Source of the DNA: Torymus aiolomorphi
Lineage: Eukaryota > Arthropoda > Insecta > Hymenoptera > Torymidae
Length of the DNA stretch: 64,000 nt
NCBI GenBank assembly: GCA_036365515.1
Contig: CM070877.1
Coordinates: 14,204,601 to 14,268,600, forward strand
Direction: 5' to 3'
In this document: one piece after another, positions 12,300 through 25,090 of the stretch
How the letters are laid out: each line of letters begins with the position of its first letter
Numbering within the stretch: the stretch's first letter is position 1
Program-made: the position numbers and the translations under genes
The notes under the pieces: generated by a model
Told to the model about the DNA's origin: nothing
What the model saw: only the letters and a program-made list of their open reading frames with translations
The model's database searches: none

Positions 12300-13080
12300 A
12301 AAAATATCACTTCTTTTTGCACCTCAAAACCAAAATTCCCCCGCAAACATTTACGAACGCCTCCCTCCAAAAAAAAAAAAAAAAAACATAACAAAAAATA
12401 GTGATCCTACATAATCAATTCCACACAGACCACCTAAAAACCGCACATACGATACATAAAAACTCCCCCTCCGCAATTTCAATAGGAATACCACATTACT
12501 ACCACCACACCCCCATGAAAAAGCGAAAGGAGGAGGAGGCGGCGTTCGTAGGTGGGGGCTAGTCGCGCCCTACATATCGGGGAGGCGGCGCCGCGCGGAA
12601 CTGGGTCAACGGGTGACCCTGTCACGGCTAACCCCCGCGCGCGCGCGCACACACGAGCGTACACATTTCTCTCTCTCACTCGCTCTCTTATGCCGTGACA
12701 ACGGTAATTTCTCCGCCGCCGGCTCTCTGAAAAGTCGCCGGATGCGCGGAACAATAGAGCTGCGAGGAAGTGGGAACACCTGCCGCGGTTTTTTCTCTAC
12801 TTTAAATTGTCTTTTTTGAGGGAGGAGGGTGAATGCCGATGTAATGGATATATAGAGGGTAGGTGATATAGTGGCGAGGATAAGTAGGCAGATTTTCGGC
12901 GGTCATATGGGTGTATGTGTGCGACAGATGTAAGGCGGCTCTCGCAGTATTTTTGGGGGGATTTCAGGGTGCAATAATCGCGTTTTAAAGATCTGAGATA
13001 TTGCCGCAGTTGGTCTGTGAAAGGTATGGAAATATGGGCTGTTTCGTATCTTTATGGCTGGATTTGAAAATTATGAGGTA
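12300..13080. other. Skew-switch CpG island 11
   Basis: Line 12301-12360 has 19 C and 4 G; line 12841-12900 has 22 G and 4 C. The core at 12530-12780 contains alternating CG/CA runs and a CT-rich stretch. A poly(A) run sits at about 12370-12386. Confidence 0.8.
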
Positions 13081-13947
13081 GTGCACGCATAAATAAAACG
13101 AGAAAGCTTGTGAAATATTGAAAATAATAGGTTGGCGTGTTGTCGAAAAAGTAATTGTTAAACAATTTACTAATCACGTAGCGAATAATTTTCTTTTTAA
13201 ATCCACCTATTGTTAGAAAGATGGTACAGTTTTTTAACATATGATAATTTTGTTTAAGTTTGAAGAAATTGTTTAATCGTCATTGAAATAAAAGTGCCAC
13301 TTGATTAATAAGTTCATTAAACTACCTTCAATTTTATTAAATATACAACTATAATACTGCTACTTAAAAATGATAGTATTAAATTTAACTCAATAAATTA
13401 CTTTATAAAAATTATGTCGACTTTATATCGTTCGATTATCCACTAACGTCTAAAAATAAACCTAATTACTGATATTTTTAAAATAATTGCAGTCCGAGTT
13501 GGTATATCATAATGAGCGGAGGCGAGATAAATTTTAATGATGATATAAATTTACAAAAACACCGGCGAATGTATAGTGGCATATTATTACACGGCTCGAC
13601 TTACACTTTGTATCTGTAATTACCGCCAACTAACAATTACGAAAATACGGCGCGAAAGTAATACACCCACAACCGCGCGAATTTTGTTAATTAAAAATAA
13701 ATAGTTAATTAATTAATAATAATTTATAATAATAATTTAATTATTAATAATTTATTAATTAAAAATATGTAATTCACAACAGGCTTGCTTTAATTGCAAA
13801 ATACACAAGTGCAATCTTGGAAACGTTCAATTTTTTAATTAAATTTAGCGAAGCGTCGAGAATAAGGCTTGAACAAATGTCAACAAAAGTTATGGTTTAT
13901 ACGAGACAGAAGTCAGCTCGCATATAGAAATTCGCGCAAGGTGGCCA
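13081..13947. other. A+T-rich linker, no gene seen
   Basis: Very A+T-rich, including TAAT/ATTA-rich simple sequence at 13690-13770. No coding or RNA signal recognised. Confidence 0.5.
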
Positions 13948-14191
13948 CACGGAGAGAAATTTTGTAGTGAAAATTACAAATATTCGAGACAAAATTACCA
14001 GTTTCTATGGTAATGGATGGACAGACTGACAATTTCAAAGTTTTTACCAAAGTGCCTTGGTAAAATTTTTTTTTAGTTAATTTAAATTAAAAAAATTAAC
14101 TTTTTTTATCCATATTGATGGATATATAGTATTTTAATATAGAAATAGAAACAGAAACAATGATGAAAAAACATTAAACTGAAAAAAATTT

Positions 14192-14264
14192 TTACGGAAG
14201 CGGGATTCGATCCGACGATCTTTGGGTTGAGAGTCCGACGTTCTACCGACTGCGCCACAGAAGC
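14192..14264 (-). ncRNA. tRNA-like module inside element A
   Basis: The minus strand has the order of a tRNA. An A-box-like TGGCGCAGTCGG is followed by an anticodon-loop-like CTCTCAA and a near-consensus B box GGATCGAATCC (one mismatch to GGTTCGANTCC). The anticodon and D stems carry mismatches and no CCA or clean acceptor is seen, so it is more likely a tRNA-derived pol III promoter or pseudogene than a working tRNA. If read as a tRNA the anticodon would be CTC. Confidence 0.6.
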
Positions 14265-14380
14265 TGTTACCAACAGTCATTTGAATCGCCGTTATTACTT
14301 ACTGAAAATATGTGTATTGTTTTCATTTTAACGTCGCGCACGCCTCTAGTATCAATCTTCTGAAACACAATAATGCGCAG

Positions 14381-14392
14381 TGCGCATGCGCG
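14381..14392. promoter_or_regulatory. NRF1/Ewg-like palindrome in element A
   Basis: TGCGCATGCGCG matches the known NRF1-type motif YGCGCAYGCGCR. Equivalent sites occur in elements B and C. Binding is not demonstrated. Confidence 0.45.
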
Positions 14393-14889
14393 AGTACACA
14401 AATACCAGGTTATTTGGTAAAATTTATCAGTTTTCTTAGTAAAAATTCTTAGGTTACCTTGTAAAAATGACTAGATCTCAATTTTTACCAGTGTTCTGGT
14501 AATTTTTATTCAAATAATTTGGTATTTTTTTTAAGTGGTTATGGTAGTTTTTCTTGGGAAACTTATAAATTGTATTAGAAACCTGGGAATAACACGGCTT
14601 TTGACAGTCTGTCCATGCGCTACCAAGGCACCTTGGTAATTTTTACTCTAAAATTTCTCTCCGTGCAGGAAACAAGAAAATAGCTTAGAATAGGAATTAT
14701 ACAATTATAATCTACCTATTCAATTCTGCAATTAAAAATATCTCGTTATAACAGGTAAATAAGATGTTTGAAAACGAAAGATATTTTTATTAACACTTTT
14801 GCAGCAACTTTTGTTGCATTACTTAACAATTTTGAAAATCCCTAAAATCAAGCTTGCACGTAACGTACCAAATTTTTCATCGGAATAAC

Positions 14890-15420
14890 TAATGACCTCC
14901 ACTAAAACCACTAATTACCAAATAACGCCCAAAATCCACCACCACCAGCCCTATTACCAAACTATCTCGCTAAACAACAAACCCCACGTCTATACAAAAA
15001 TCCAAACAACCCCTACCTCACCGCGAATTTCAATTTCCCCATAAGCCCCCAAGATATCACGAGCGCACGCTTTTTTCAGCATAATAATGCGATACTACGA
15101 AGCACAGCGGTGCAGCGTCCTTGGAATGAGCGGCTTAAAAAGCGGCGATCTCAAGGTCTAAATATCGGCGGAAATATACATCACTGAGGGGGGCGCATGA
15201 GTAGGACTAATCTCGCGCATATGAGGCCTGCTTTCCAAGTTCGAACTTTCGCTTGATCTTGAACGCGTATAAACCAAAGTGCGCACAAGTGTGTTTGCTG
15301 GTATATAGACGTACCTAATACCCGCGGACATATGTGTGTGCGTATATCGTCAGACTTGGGTAATAATCGACTGTCGAGAGACGGTCGAAGTTGGTGAATA
15401 ATGAACTACACGTGCTTTAC
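14890..15420. other. Skew-switch CpG island 12
   Basis: C-rich 14890-15050, CpG core 15060-15270, G-biased 15180-15420. Immediately to the right of element A and its A+T-rich flank (14668-14890). Confidence 0.6.
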
Positions 15421-15559
15421 TGATTATTATACTGCTGGTGAAGCGTATCTTGATTTTCTGATTCGATAAAGTAACTTTTTCCGTCAAACAAAAGCTGTGC
15501 AGAAAAAAGCATATTTGTTACAAAATATAATAACGCTCGGTAGACACAGACGTGCATAA

Positions 15560-16260
15560 AAATAGTCTACACAAAAAAATATCGATTAAAGCGCACGTTA
15601 ACATACATCGCTACTATACAAAAGTACACATGCAGACACATACGTCAATTCGCACACAATTATACCCTAAAATACCCTCACAAACAAACGCACACATCAT
15701 CCCTCTGAGTACAAAATCACACACAGCAACCCTCTCGCTTACACACGCACACACACACACGTGCGCTCATCTTCCAAAGTATTTCCCCGCGAACAATGGC
15801 CAGTAGTTATCGCACTCGTGTAACCGAGCTACAGAGAGAGAGAGAGAAAGAGAGGACGCTGAGGGATTAAGCTCAATGAATGTACGTCGCGCTCGCGTGT
15901 GTGTGGCTCCTCCTATTCCCTTCTCCCTTTCCTCGCTCGTTGTCGTTTCATCCCGCGCGTCTGTAGAACAAAGAGCGCGCTAGGTATAAGCTCTCGCTCG
16001 CTGCACTCGACGGACGGGGAAGACGCCGGCAAGGTTAAACCCGCCGCGAGGTGAGGGAGGGTGAGAATGGCTATTATAGCCGAATATTGCGCGTGTCTGA
16101 TAACAGAGTTTTTTTGGGGAGGAGAAGGGAAAGGGAGAGGGAAGGGAATTTGATGAAATTTGCGATTAAGACATATAGGTTTGATGATGGTTTTTGGGGG
16201 TTTGGTGGTGTTGATTTGGGTTGAATGAAATTTCAGGAGGATGATTGGTTAGAGCTTCGG
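15560..16260. other. Skew-switch CpG island 13
   Basis: The left shoulder is CA-rich (15600-15790, including a short CA run near 15745). The CpG core is at 15880-16050. The right shoulder is strongly G-rich (16050-16260). Confidence 0.7.
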
Positions 16261-17079
16261 TGAATTGAGTGGACAACTTGCACTTTTTCAATTTTGATTG
16301 AGGTAATAGAGAAGATTTATATAATTTTATAATTGTATTATATAAACTAAACAATTTATTCCCTACAATAAGTAAATAGATAAAATAAAGGATTCATCAG
16401 AGGATTATCAGATGGATGATAATGAAATGAAATTGAATTTTCATACTGTTTTGTTATTACTTTCCAAATTCAAATATTAGCAATGATTCTTTCATTTATA
16501 CAATGTCACATTATGTTTAAATTATGACAAAAAATGAATAAAAATAATTATACAAGTAAAAGGCTTTTAGAAATACCACAAAAATGATGTAAAAGTAATC
16601 TTCAAATTCACTTAAACATGAACATCATCGCCGCTATGACTCAAATCAAGCACTAAAAGGTACTTGAAGTTTTTATAATCCGTAATGGATCCTTTTTTTA
16701 GTGGTAGTTAACTATCTCAAATATAAATTTTAGCTATAGCGGTAGATAAATAAAAAAAATATACCCGAAACCTTGGGCTTGATAAACTGTAAGTGGCGTG
16801 ACATAAAAGAAATAGATATTTTTATTTTACAACTCAAAAATGCCTCTCTTCCGATTAAGTAACCTATCCTTGGCATTCAAAACAATAAAAAAACAAAAAT
16901 CGGCCAGAGCAATAAATAAGTAATAAATCAAAATAAAATTAAAATAATGGCCATCACTGTCCCGGGAATAACGAAAACCTTATAAAATTGATTTATACCT
17001 CAGTAAAACGAACATAAATTTTACGACGTACATTCAACTTTGTTATTTGTTTATGAGAAATAAATTTTTTGCTCATTGC
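16261..17079. other. A+T-rich linker, no gene seen
   Basis: Long A+T-rich stretch; no coding frame, RNA or repeat recognised. Confidence 0.5.
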
Positions 17080-17415
17080 GTGCCCCACTCATAACCCTCC
17101 GATAAGATCATTGCCGATATTCCACCACTGACACCCAAGCTCTATTCTCTCCTCTCAAATGCAGAATCAATTAAACCGATATATACACATCACGGTCTCA
17201 TCAAAGAAGCAGGAGGGAAAAGAAAAAATAAACACGCCACATTTGTTTGCTAAACAAATATGGCCGCGATAAATCTCGCGGAGTGCTTCATAAATAGTCA
17301 GCCGCTGTATAAAAAATCTCCCCTGGACCTTTGCCGTGCACGCGAGAATTTCTCCCACTGCGCGCGGAAAATAAGAGAGAGAGAAAGAGTCACGTTACCT
17401 TGGGCTACTTCTCTC

Positions 17416-17459
<44 letters not shown>

Positions 17460-17830
17460 CCCCTCTCACCCGGCAAAGTTGCAATTCGACATTGTAAAAG
17501 AGCGCGAGAGAGAAACATTTTGCTCGACGCGCTCAAACCTCATCATTCGGGATAATTTTATTTCCGAGCGCGAGCTTTCTCTCGAGAAAAAGTTTCGTGG
17601 CGAGCCGAGCAGGGCCTAAGTGTGTCGTTAGTCGGGTGAACGAGCTTAATGGAATATTACGCCGCTAATTAGACGTATTTTCAAGTGGAGAGGGAGAGAG
17701 AGGAGACCACTCGGAGGTGCAGTTGGAAATTGTTGTTATGCGATTTCATTTTTGAGGATGAGGCGTTCTTTTTTTTATTACTTTTTGGCAGACGAAAGTG
17801 GCGCCGCTATTTTTTCGACAAACATTCGGT
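17080..17830. other. Skew-switch CpG island 14 with (CT)n
   Basis: CpG-rich 17270-17640, with a CT microsatellite at 17408-17457. The left shoulder is C-rich and the right shoulder G-rich from about 17620. The plus frames here (119, 74 and 125 codons) pass through simple repeat or lack any recognisable domain. Confidence 0.65.
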
Positions 17831-18179
17831 TGAGCAGTTTCATTCGGCCCCAGGAATAAATGCAAGAATTCTTGTTTATTTTTGTTCTTGTCGACTGTTT
17901 TGTGAAAGTGCTAATTCCACGGTTTTATTGGCCGAGAAGTTCATATACGTGGGTTGTGTTTATAAAACATTCACGTATGCGGAACAGTATTTTTTAATTA
18001 TCGTACGAAAAATAAAAACTTGTTTCACGAAGTATCATTTGGCTGTATTATTACTCTTTTAATATTACCAACAATGTTATATTTGCATTATCATACAAAT
18101 AACACAATTGATTAATACAGTAAAAAATTCACTTATGAAAGAGAAATATTTCATTTTTATTTCTCTTACTATCCTTTCG

Positions 18180-19020
18180 CACGTACACCTACGTTGGTGC
18201 TTGATCACGAATAATCTTATTTAATATATCCCTTCAAAACTCGAATACTATTGAATCAACTTTCATTTCATCAAATCCTCCGGCCAAATTAAAACAAATG
18301 ACCCTCTCCATGTTTTTCTACCCTTCCCCCACGCACGCACCTTCGCGATCCGACGAAGAACACAAACGAGCCTCTCCTCAGGCCAATCAAAGCTCTCCCT
18401 CTCTTCTCTCTCGGTGAAAACTTTAAAAATAATTAATACTCCCAACACCCTCACCCATTCCATTCATCATTCAAGCCCGTAACTTCCCACTTCTCCGAAC
18501 CGATTACATTTCTCTCTCGTCATAATCGACTGGGAATGCGCATCAGCAGTATAGGCAACGGCCTTCCGTCACGTACACGCGTCACCTTCTTCTTCTGCTG
18601 CTACTCGTCTCCTGGGTTTTTTCCACCCCGCGTGAGCATAAATATTTGACGAGAGCGCGTGAACTTTCAGGTCGCGCAAATATTTGCGGGAAAGGAGAGA
18701 GAGAAATCGGAATTTTCTTCGCGCGAATTATCAACTAAACGCGAAATCGAATTTTGCGCACGAAATTACGTCACCTGCTCTTCAATTTTAATAATTGAGG
18801 ACCGAGAGAGAGCGCGGGGAAGTATCGATTACGTTCTTTGTAAGTGGTTTTTTGCGTCGAGTGAGAGGGAGAGGCGAGCGATGAGACGCGCACGCAAGTC
18901 GAGGAGTTAGAGGTGGTTTGCGGTAGCGTTGGGATTTTTAGCGTGTGATTTTAACGCTGATGAGGGTTTTCGAAGAGGTGCGCGCGTCCTACTTTGCCGA
19001 CCTTGCCGGTTAGAGGTTAT
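18180..19020. other. Skew-switch CpG island 15
   Basis: C-rich 18280-18480, CpG core 18530-18880, G-rich 18830-19010. The linkers 17830-18180 and 19020-19830 are A+T-rich and I see no gene in them. Confidence 0.65.
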
Positions 19021-19829
19021 GGTGCTTTTTTTATTTAATTGATTTTTGGTTTTTAAAGTATAAATTAATTATTGTAGTTAAAAAATGTTAACGTTCGATG
19101 CCGAACCAGTATTATTAGCATTTGATCATTTAAAGCCGATTATTTAAAAAAAAAAAATTAACATGTACGCTTTTACAAAAAGTAGCAATATGTATATTTA
19201 TTTTAACGACGTCATAGGCAGATTGAAAAAATATAATATAGATAAAACAAATTTTTTTAATAGGTTCAAAATGAATTTTATAGTTTGCACGATTTTGTTT
19301 CATTTTACAAAAAGCTTTCTCGAATAGCACTCACTGTAAAAAATATTTTTACATTTCCTCGATTAAAATGTGTATGTACATATTTCATCGAAAAGTGTAC
19401 ACGTGGATGTTTCGCGAAACGTGGGATCAAAGAGATTTTTTCTATTCATGTTGTATTTACTTCATAACAAGTTATTTATGTTACAAAAATAAATTTCTGC
19501 CGCGCGCTTCGGGTTTTCCATTACTCTTAATCCGGATTTGTCCGCTCAACTGAGGCAAAATGGTATATAAACCGACGACGACGCTGAAGTATTAGCCGAC
19601 TTTTTGAAAATGTAAGAGATAAATTTCATTTCTGGCTTGTAAAACTTTGAAATCACATTTGATGCTAGAAATGTAATTTTTACCATTCGGTGTAAAGTGC
19701 GCTTCAATGTAGTAAGCCAATTAGGCGCCGCAAAAAATGTCATCATTTTTCACAGCGATATCAGACTCTCACCTTATTGCAAATTTATGGCTATCATTAT
19801 AAAGGTCAGCATTCATATTTACGCTATCT

Positions 19830-20460
19830 TATAACACACATCCCCCGCAAAAGTCTTCCGAACAAAAACATACGCATCCCCGACCTTGAAACTCCTCCTC
19901 CGCCCCTCCAGCGGTAATTAATCCTGCAGACCCTTATTAAACGACCAACAAAAAAAGGAACGAGGAGAACACTTGCAAAGCACACATATACACACGAGCG
20001 CAATGCTCAGCCCTGCATTTTTAATCCGGCGCGCGGTGGAAATCTTCGGGGCTCATTGTGCGCGGAGACCGCGCGGCGCGAATAATTAAAAGCGTCCTCT
20101 CTACCCTCCGCGCGCGAGTCTTTTAACAACAGCCACTCGGTTTTTCCCTTTTTTTCTAACTCGTTACCTCCTGTGTGTTCGCGCCGTCTGCTGACTTTTT
20201 TTCGTAACCTCCCTTGCCACTGTTTAATTTCTGGATAAATAGCCTCTTTTCTACGTTCACGGTCGCGCTCGCTCGTTAAGCATTCGAGGGTCACGTGCGC
20301 GATGAGAGAGGGAAAGAGTTTTCGGTTTCCGCCGATGTGGCACGAGGTTTTTAGAAGAAGATATCTACGATTCGTGTATGTGTGTAAGAGAGGAATTACG
20401 CCGAGTAAAATTAAATATAAATTTGATGGACAGGAAGTTTTATGACGGATGATACAGCAT
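19830..20460. other. Skew-switch CpG island 16
   Basis: C-rich 19840-20000, CpG core 20020-20310, weaker G bias 20290-20460. The minus frame at 20007-20294 (95 codons) is charged and low complexity, and is not called. Confidence 0.6.
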
Positions 20461-21059
20461 GAAAATTATATATCTCGCGAAACTCGTTGTTTTTCGTCGG
20501 ACATAAATAATAAATTATAAATACATGTGTAATATGATGGGTTGTGTTAAAATAATTACGTGACCTTTATGTTACTGTAGGTAGATTCATTTTTCCGTTT
20601 ATTTTTAAATTAATAGCCTTTTGGTAGAAATGACTTCTATTGCTGGCTAGTTTAGAATTACGAACAAAAAAACAAATTGATTTGTGTATTATATTGAAAG
20701 CTGATTATGAAAATTTTTTCAATTTCACTTGAAATTTAAAAGGATACTTAATAATTAAATAATATGCCCCTTAGCAAAACTGAGTATTTATAAGTATATA
20801 TGGATAAAAATTATAATTTTTGTTGTTCTTTTCGTAGTTCAATAATACACTGTAAAATCAATCTCCAGCAATAATAAGATCATTATGTATAATGTTATTA
20901 ATTATATCTGCTTATGCAATAAACATAATTTCAAATGCTCAGCTAATGATCAATTTAATTCTTTCATAAGCTCAGTCCATTTCTATATTTTAAATAACTT
21001 TGATACTACAAAAAAAAATTGTAATCGATTCTATAACAATCTGAATAAATAGCATAAGC
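20461..21059. other. A+T-rich linker, no gene seen
   Basis: No recognisable coding, RNA or repeat signal. Confidence 0.5.
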
Positions 21060-21570
21060 CCCGCATCGTCCATAATTAATCATCACTCTGGTCATTAGCT
21101 AAACAACTAATCAGAACTCCGAATCGAACCCCACACACTCCCTCGAAAATCCATTTCATTTCTACTCTCCCATTTTTTCGTGGATTTATTCTGAAAATAT
21201 ATTACATCGTCGCGTAGACTCTCACGCTCTCGTCTCCTCTGTCCACGTCACGCTTGAGCGCAAAAAATCGCGATGTCGATAATCGGCCGCGATAACGCCG
21301 CGTACATTATATATAAATGCGAGCGAATGAGTCTGTATATGTGTGCACGCGCGCACGTAATGTACGTAAATAGACTGTGAAAAATGTCTGCCCATAGATA
21401 AATAGATACGGAGCGAGGGTCGTCGGATGAGAGGCATGCGTGTGGTTAATTAAATATTTTATGGAGAGATACGTATAGGTTGGACTAATGTGAGTGGGAA
21501 CGTTTCGTTGGGAATTTTTTTTTAATTTCAGGTGAGCTTGTGTAGGATTGGAGTTTCTAGGAATCCTTTG
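21060..21570. other. Skew-switch CpG island 17
   Basis: C-rich 21060-21180, CpG core 21200-21440, G-rich 21440-21560. Confidence 0.65.
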
Positions 21571-22639
21571 TTATTTCAAGGCTGATTAAATGCGACGGAT
21601 TTTAAAGTGAAAAGTTGATATTTTTGACAAAGCGTATGTAGCTAAAGATAACAGTGATATCAAGGATTTAAATCTGAGATCTAATATCTACAACTGATGG
21701 AATCATAATTTTTGTAACTTCACAAAGTTGTGTCATTTCTATTGCGTTGTATAGTGACTTTTTAAAATAATTTTCAAATAATTTTATGTACAAGGTAAAT
21801 ATTACCAGTTACTTTGCAAAAGATTAATTTTTCATGAATAAATGAACTTAGCATACATGATAAAATCCATGAACGCATACTTTTAGTAACAAAACTGAAA
21901 TACGGTTGTATGAAGTTTAATTTTGAAATTCAATTTCCAATTTGGAATCTCAATCCAACCGTGTAGGCCACACAATCTGCTAAAATTATCAGTGTACACA
22001 ATAAATATCGTATATAAACTTATAATCTTTGACGCATATATAATGCTATTATTCTCGATAATAATTGTCGATAAAATTTTGAATTATTGACTGATTTACA
22101 GCTGAATGCTGATTTATGAGTCATTATTAGATCAGCGTATGGACGAAATTGATGGAAATTTACGCTTACGTGCGCGTTAATAAATACACGAAAGGCTGGA
22201 CTTTCAGCACTTTAAAAGTTTGGAAAATATAATTACAAAATATTTACTGCTCAATAAAAAACTTCCAATGAGTGATTGAAATTTGAAGTTAAGCGTAAAC
22301 AATACGTGCAACAAGTTTGAAAAGATCGAGGGTATTTCCGATATAAGTCTATATTTGGTACTTAATCATACAATATATCCCAGATTACTTTTTGACTATA
22401 ATCACTGTATTAAAAGCTTATAACTTTTTAGAATATTTTAATTTATTTATTGTCTACAATAGTAAGTTAATTGAAATTAATTTACTAAAATTTTGCAACT
22501 TATACGTCAATACATAAATATTCAAATGCCAAGATTTTATTTTTTTACAACAACTTTCCTACGTATCACAAACAACTTTCTTATCACAAACAACGAAGAT
22601 AAGTGCTATATCATTAATTAAATAGAAATTTCGCTAAAA
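21571..22639. other. A+T-rich linker, no gene seen
   Basis: More than 1 kb of A+T-rich DNA with no supported feature. Confidence 0.5.
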
Positions 22640-23150
22640 AAGTTAATTTTTCCACCACTAACTTCAACGAAATTACTTTCCCAACATTCCTCATCTCCCT
22701 TTTCATAAGAGAACTCCTCAACCCTAACCAAAGAATGTCACCTCCTCTCTCCCTCCTAATTATTCACCAACTTTTCGTCGCCTCGAGATTTCAAGGCCGA
22801 GTAAACACGCGCGTCGATCAATCATCGCATTGGCTCCTCACGATCATGTGGTCAAATATTTCCACGCTGATAATCATTTTTTCTCCCCGCGCGTGCCGGG
22901 TTTCATTGAGGGTTATTGTGTATTGATGGGAAGCGATTTGATTTATAGATTGACGACGCCAAACAGTGTAAACAAATTTTTTTTCTCGTGCATTAGGCTC
23001 GTGAATAATGATTGGCGAGGTTCGTACGAGTTGGTGTGTGAAGCACGTGATGGGGCTGTAATTTAATTGCCGGTGGGGAAAAAACTATTGCGTTTCGAAT
23101 TGTATTCTATGTGCGTTTGTCGGTCACTACGCTTTTGGAGTGAATCAACT
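22640..23150. other. Skew-switch CpG island 18
   Basis: Line 22681-22740 has 21 C and 4 G; line 23041-23100 has 18 G and 8 C. The core is near 22790-22910. Confidence 0.7.
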
Positions 23151-23676
23151 GGCTTTTTTATTTTAGTTTTTCTTTTGATCAAAGATATTTTCAGATTTAT
23201 AGATTGATACAAAAATACACAAAACTAATCTATATAGTTATTAGTAATATTGATGAGAAAAAGAAATTTGAATTCATGCTGCAGTTAACCACCTTAAATC
23301 TTTTCAAAGAGACAGCCTTATGTATTTTCAACGTTCATCGTGCTACACTGAGAAAAAAGTTTTAGAATTTTTACAATATACTTATAGGAAAAATTACGAT
23401 ACTGTGCGGAGAATCCTACCACAAGATCGGACAAATGAGATATTTACTAAAATTCTAATAACTTTTACACTAAAAGTATGAAAAAATTACTAAAAATTAA
23501 TAAAAGTTATTGTACAAAAGTAGAAAAATTACTGAACAGCATGATAAAAATTAGATTTAATAAATTTTACAAAACTTTAATATAAATTTTACCTAGAAAA
23601 CTAGTAAATTGGTATTTATTATATTGGAGAAAAATTTCTCCTGTACAGTATAGTAATTTGGAAGTACGCACTGCAC

Positions 23677-23688
23677 TGCGCATGCGCG
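23677..23688. promoter_or_regulatory. NRF1/Ewg-like palindrome in element B
   Basis: TGCGCATGCGCG is identical over 12 bases to the site in element A, although the element interiors are otherwise dissimilar. Confidence 0.45.
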
Positions 23689-24088
23689 CTGCCATCAAAA
23701 CAACATAACATATAACATTGCGCTGACTCGCTCTAACCTGCAATTTTGTTGAAGAAAACTTGCTTTAGATATAGTATAAAGTTTTTTTATTAATTACTTT
23801 GATCAACACTTAAATAATTATCCATAGATTAATGTCCAATTTGTTTTTAAAGTTTGATAAGAATAATTCACTTTTATAAGTATTCTTATACTGTAACATA
23901 TGTAGACGACTAGCCCTTTAACGCGAGCGCGCTACGCGCGCCTGTCGACACTAACCTATCTTACCTACTGTATTAGCCAATGAAATTTTTTGATAACGCT
24001 CTGAAGTTGGCTCTGTAAGCTTCAATTCGATTTTATCGCAGTCTCCCTTTTATAATAGGATTCGAATTAGATCATGTAAGTGTTCATC

Positions 24089-24157
24089 AACGACGCAAAT
24101 GGTAAGAAGTTCGCTTATCAATTCGGAGGCCCAGGTTCGATTCCCCATTCCGGCAAG
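24089..24157 (+). ncRNA. tRNA-like module inside element B
   Basis: A perfect B box GGTTCGATTCC at 24134-24144 sits in a T-arm-like context (CCCAGGTTCGATTCCCC). An A-box-like segment (GACGCAAATGGTAAG) lies about 40 bases upstream, which is tRNA spacing. The 5' half and acceptor stem are degenerate, so a tRNA-derived promoter or pseudogene is the better reading. Confidence 0.5.
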
Positions 24158-24182
24158 ATTTTTTTCATCGTTTAAATTTATA

Positions 24183-24394
24183 GTATATTACGTCCTTAGG
24201 GAACAAAAGTAAATATGTCCCAGATCGCATGTAAAATGACAAGCATGCGATCTGAGGCATTCTTTATTTGCTCCCGTGGTGCGTATACGATTTTTTTGCT
24301 TGGCGAGGCCGAAAATGCAACCTTCACGATCGGGCGCCGGGAACAAAAGTGGCACTTTCGGCCCGCTAGGCAAAAAATATTATTTAATTATATC
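24183..24394. repeat. Hairpin cassette nested in element B
   Basis: Starts AGTATATTACGTCCTTAGGG and has the near-inverse CTCCCGTGGTGCGTATACG at about 24271-24289, followed by a GGCCGAAAAT ... CACTTTCGGCC inverted pair (to about 24363). It includes an internal palindrome around GCATGCGATCTGAGG. The same units form the array at 60630-61520. Confidence 0.75.
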
Positions 24395-24639
24395 TGTTTA
24401 TTCTTAATAAGTTCTTAATAAAACAAATAAAATCGGTGAAAAAAAATTTTTTCTGAAATTTTTCGAGAAAGTCTAAAAATTACTATACTGTTTTATAAAA
24501 ACTATTAAACTGACATCTTGTGGTGAGATTCTCCTCCAGTATAGTAAATTTTCCTATAAAAATTATAAAAATTACACAATTTTTTTCTCAGTGTACACTC
24601 AATATTTCACTATTTTCCACTATCTCAATTCTCACTCCT

Positions 24640-25090
24640 TAATTAATAACGGCCTTCAACCTTCTACCCCATCTAATTAGACGCACCGGGATAATCGTTA
24701 ATGAGATTACGCCCGCGTTTAACTGTACCGCGTAATGCTGCCAATCCTATTTACGCAGGGGTCTTTCCCCCTCAAGGAAAAGCTATCCCACGCGCGCTGT
24801 TACAATATTTTGAGCGTCAGCATATGCAAATGATAACGCGCGCGCATCTAAGCCCAATTATACGGCATTAAGGCATTACACACAAAGATGTTTGCTCGCA
24901 GCACAGCTTCCCGGATATAATTAATCGAGCTCTTACCGATTCAATTATAATCGTTTGATTGACCAATTTTCAATGCAAACTTTACGGTGGGATAAATATT
25001 TTTTTTTAGAGTGGTTTGGAAATGCTTCTATGGAAAATTTTCCGCAGCAATTATTGAGATTAAGGCTGAGCTTTTGTGGGAACCTAATAT
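24640..25090. other. Skew-switch CpG island 19
   Basis: C-rich 24610-24720, CpG core 24720-24880, modest G bias 24980-25090. The linker 25090-25590 is A+T-rich with nothing seen. Confidence 0.5.

Larger units (their letters stand above)
13948..14665. mobile_element. Inverted-repeat element A (CACGGAGAGAAA termini)
   Basis: A 718-bp element with inverted termini that begin CACGGAGAGAAATTTT on both strands and stay similar inward over roughly 100 bases (CTTGGTAAA and GACAGACTG motifs occur in both ends). It is flanked by CA on each side (13946-13947 and 14666-14667), a 2-bp target duplication. It encodes no protein. It contains a tRNA-like module on the minus strand and a GCGCATGCGC motif. Element C at 26861-33667 has the same termini. 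Confidence 0.85.
23346..24593. mobile_element. Inverted-repeat element B (CACTGAGAAAAAA termini)
   Basis: A 1,248-bp element. The first roughly 85 bases (from CACTGAGAAAAAAG) return inverted at the right end (about 24512-24593). TA flanks both ends (23344-23345 and 24594-24595). No transposase is encoded. Inside are a GCGCATGCGC site, a tRNA-like module and a nested hairpin cassette. Its termini share the pattern CAC(G/T)GAGA(G/A)AAA with elements A and C, which suggests one superfamily; the family name cannot be given. Confidence 0.85.

Noticed and set aside
14192..14264. A functional tRNA gene
   Set aside because: Mismatches in the D and anticodon stems, B-box mismatch, and position inside a transposable element.
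17685..18062. 125-codon plus-strand frame
   Set aside because: Starts in a GA-rich repeat; composition follows the island and then A+T-rich DNA; no domain seen.
20007..20294. 95-codon minus-strand frame
   Set aside because: Charged low-complexity translation of a CpG-rich island; no domain or neighbour supports it.
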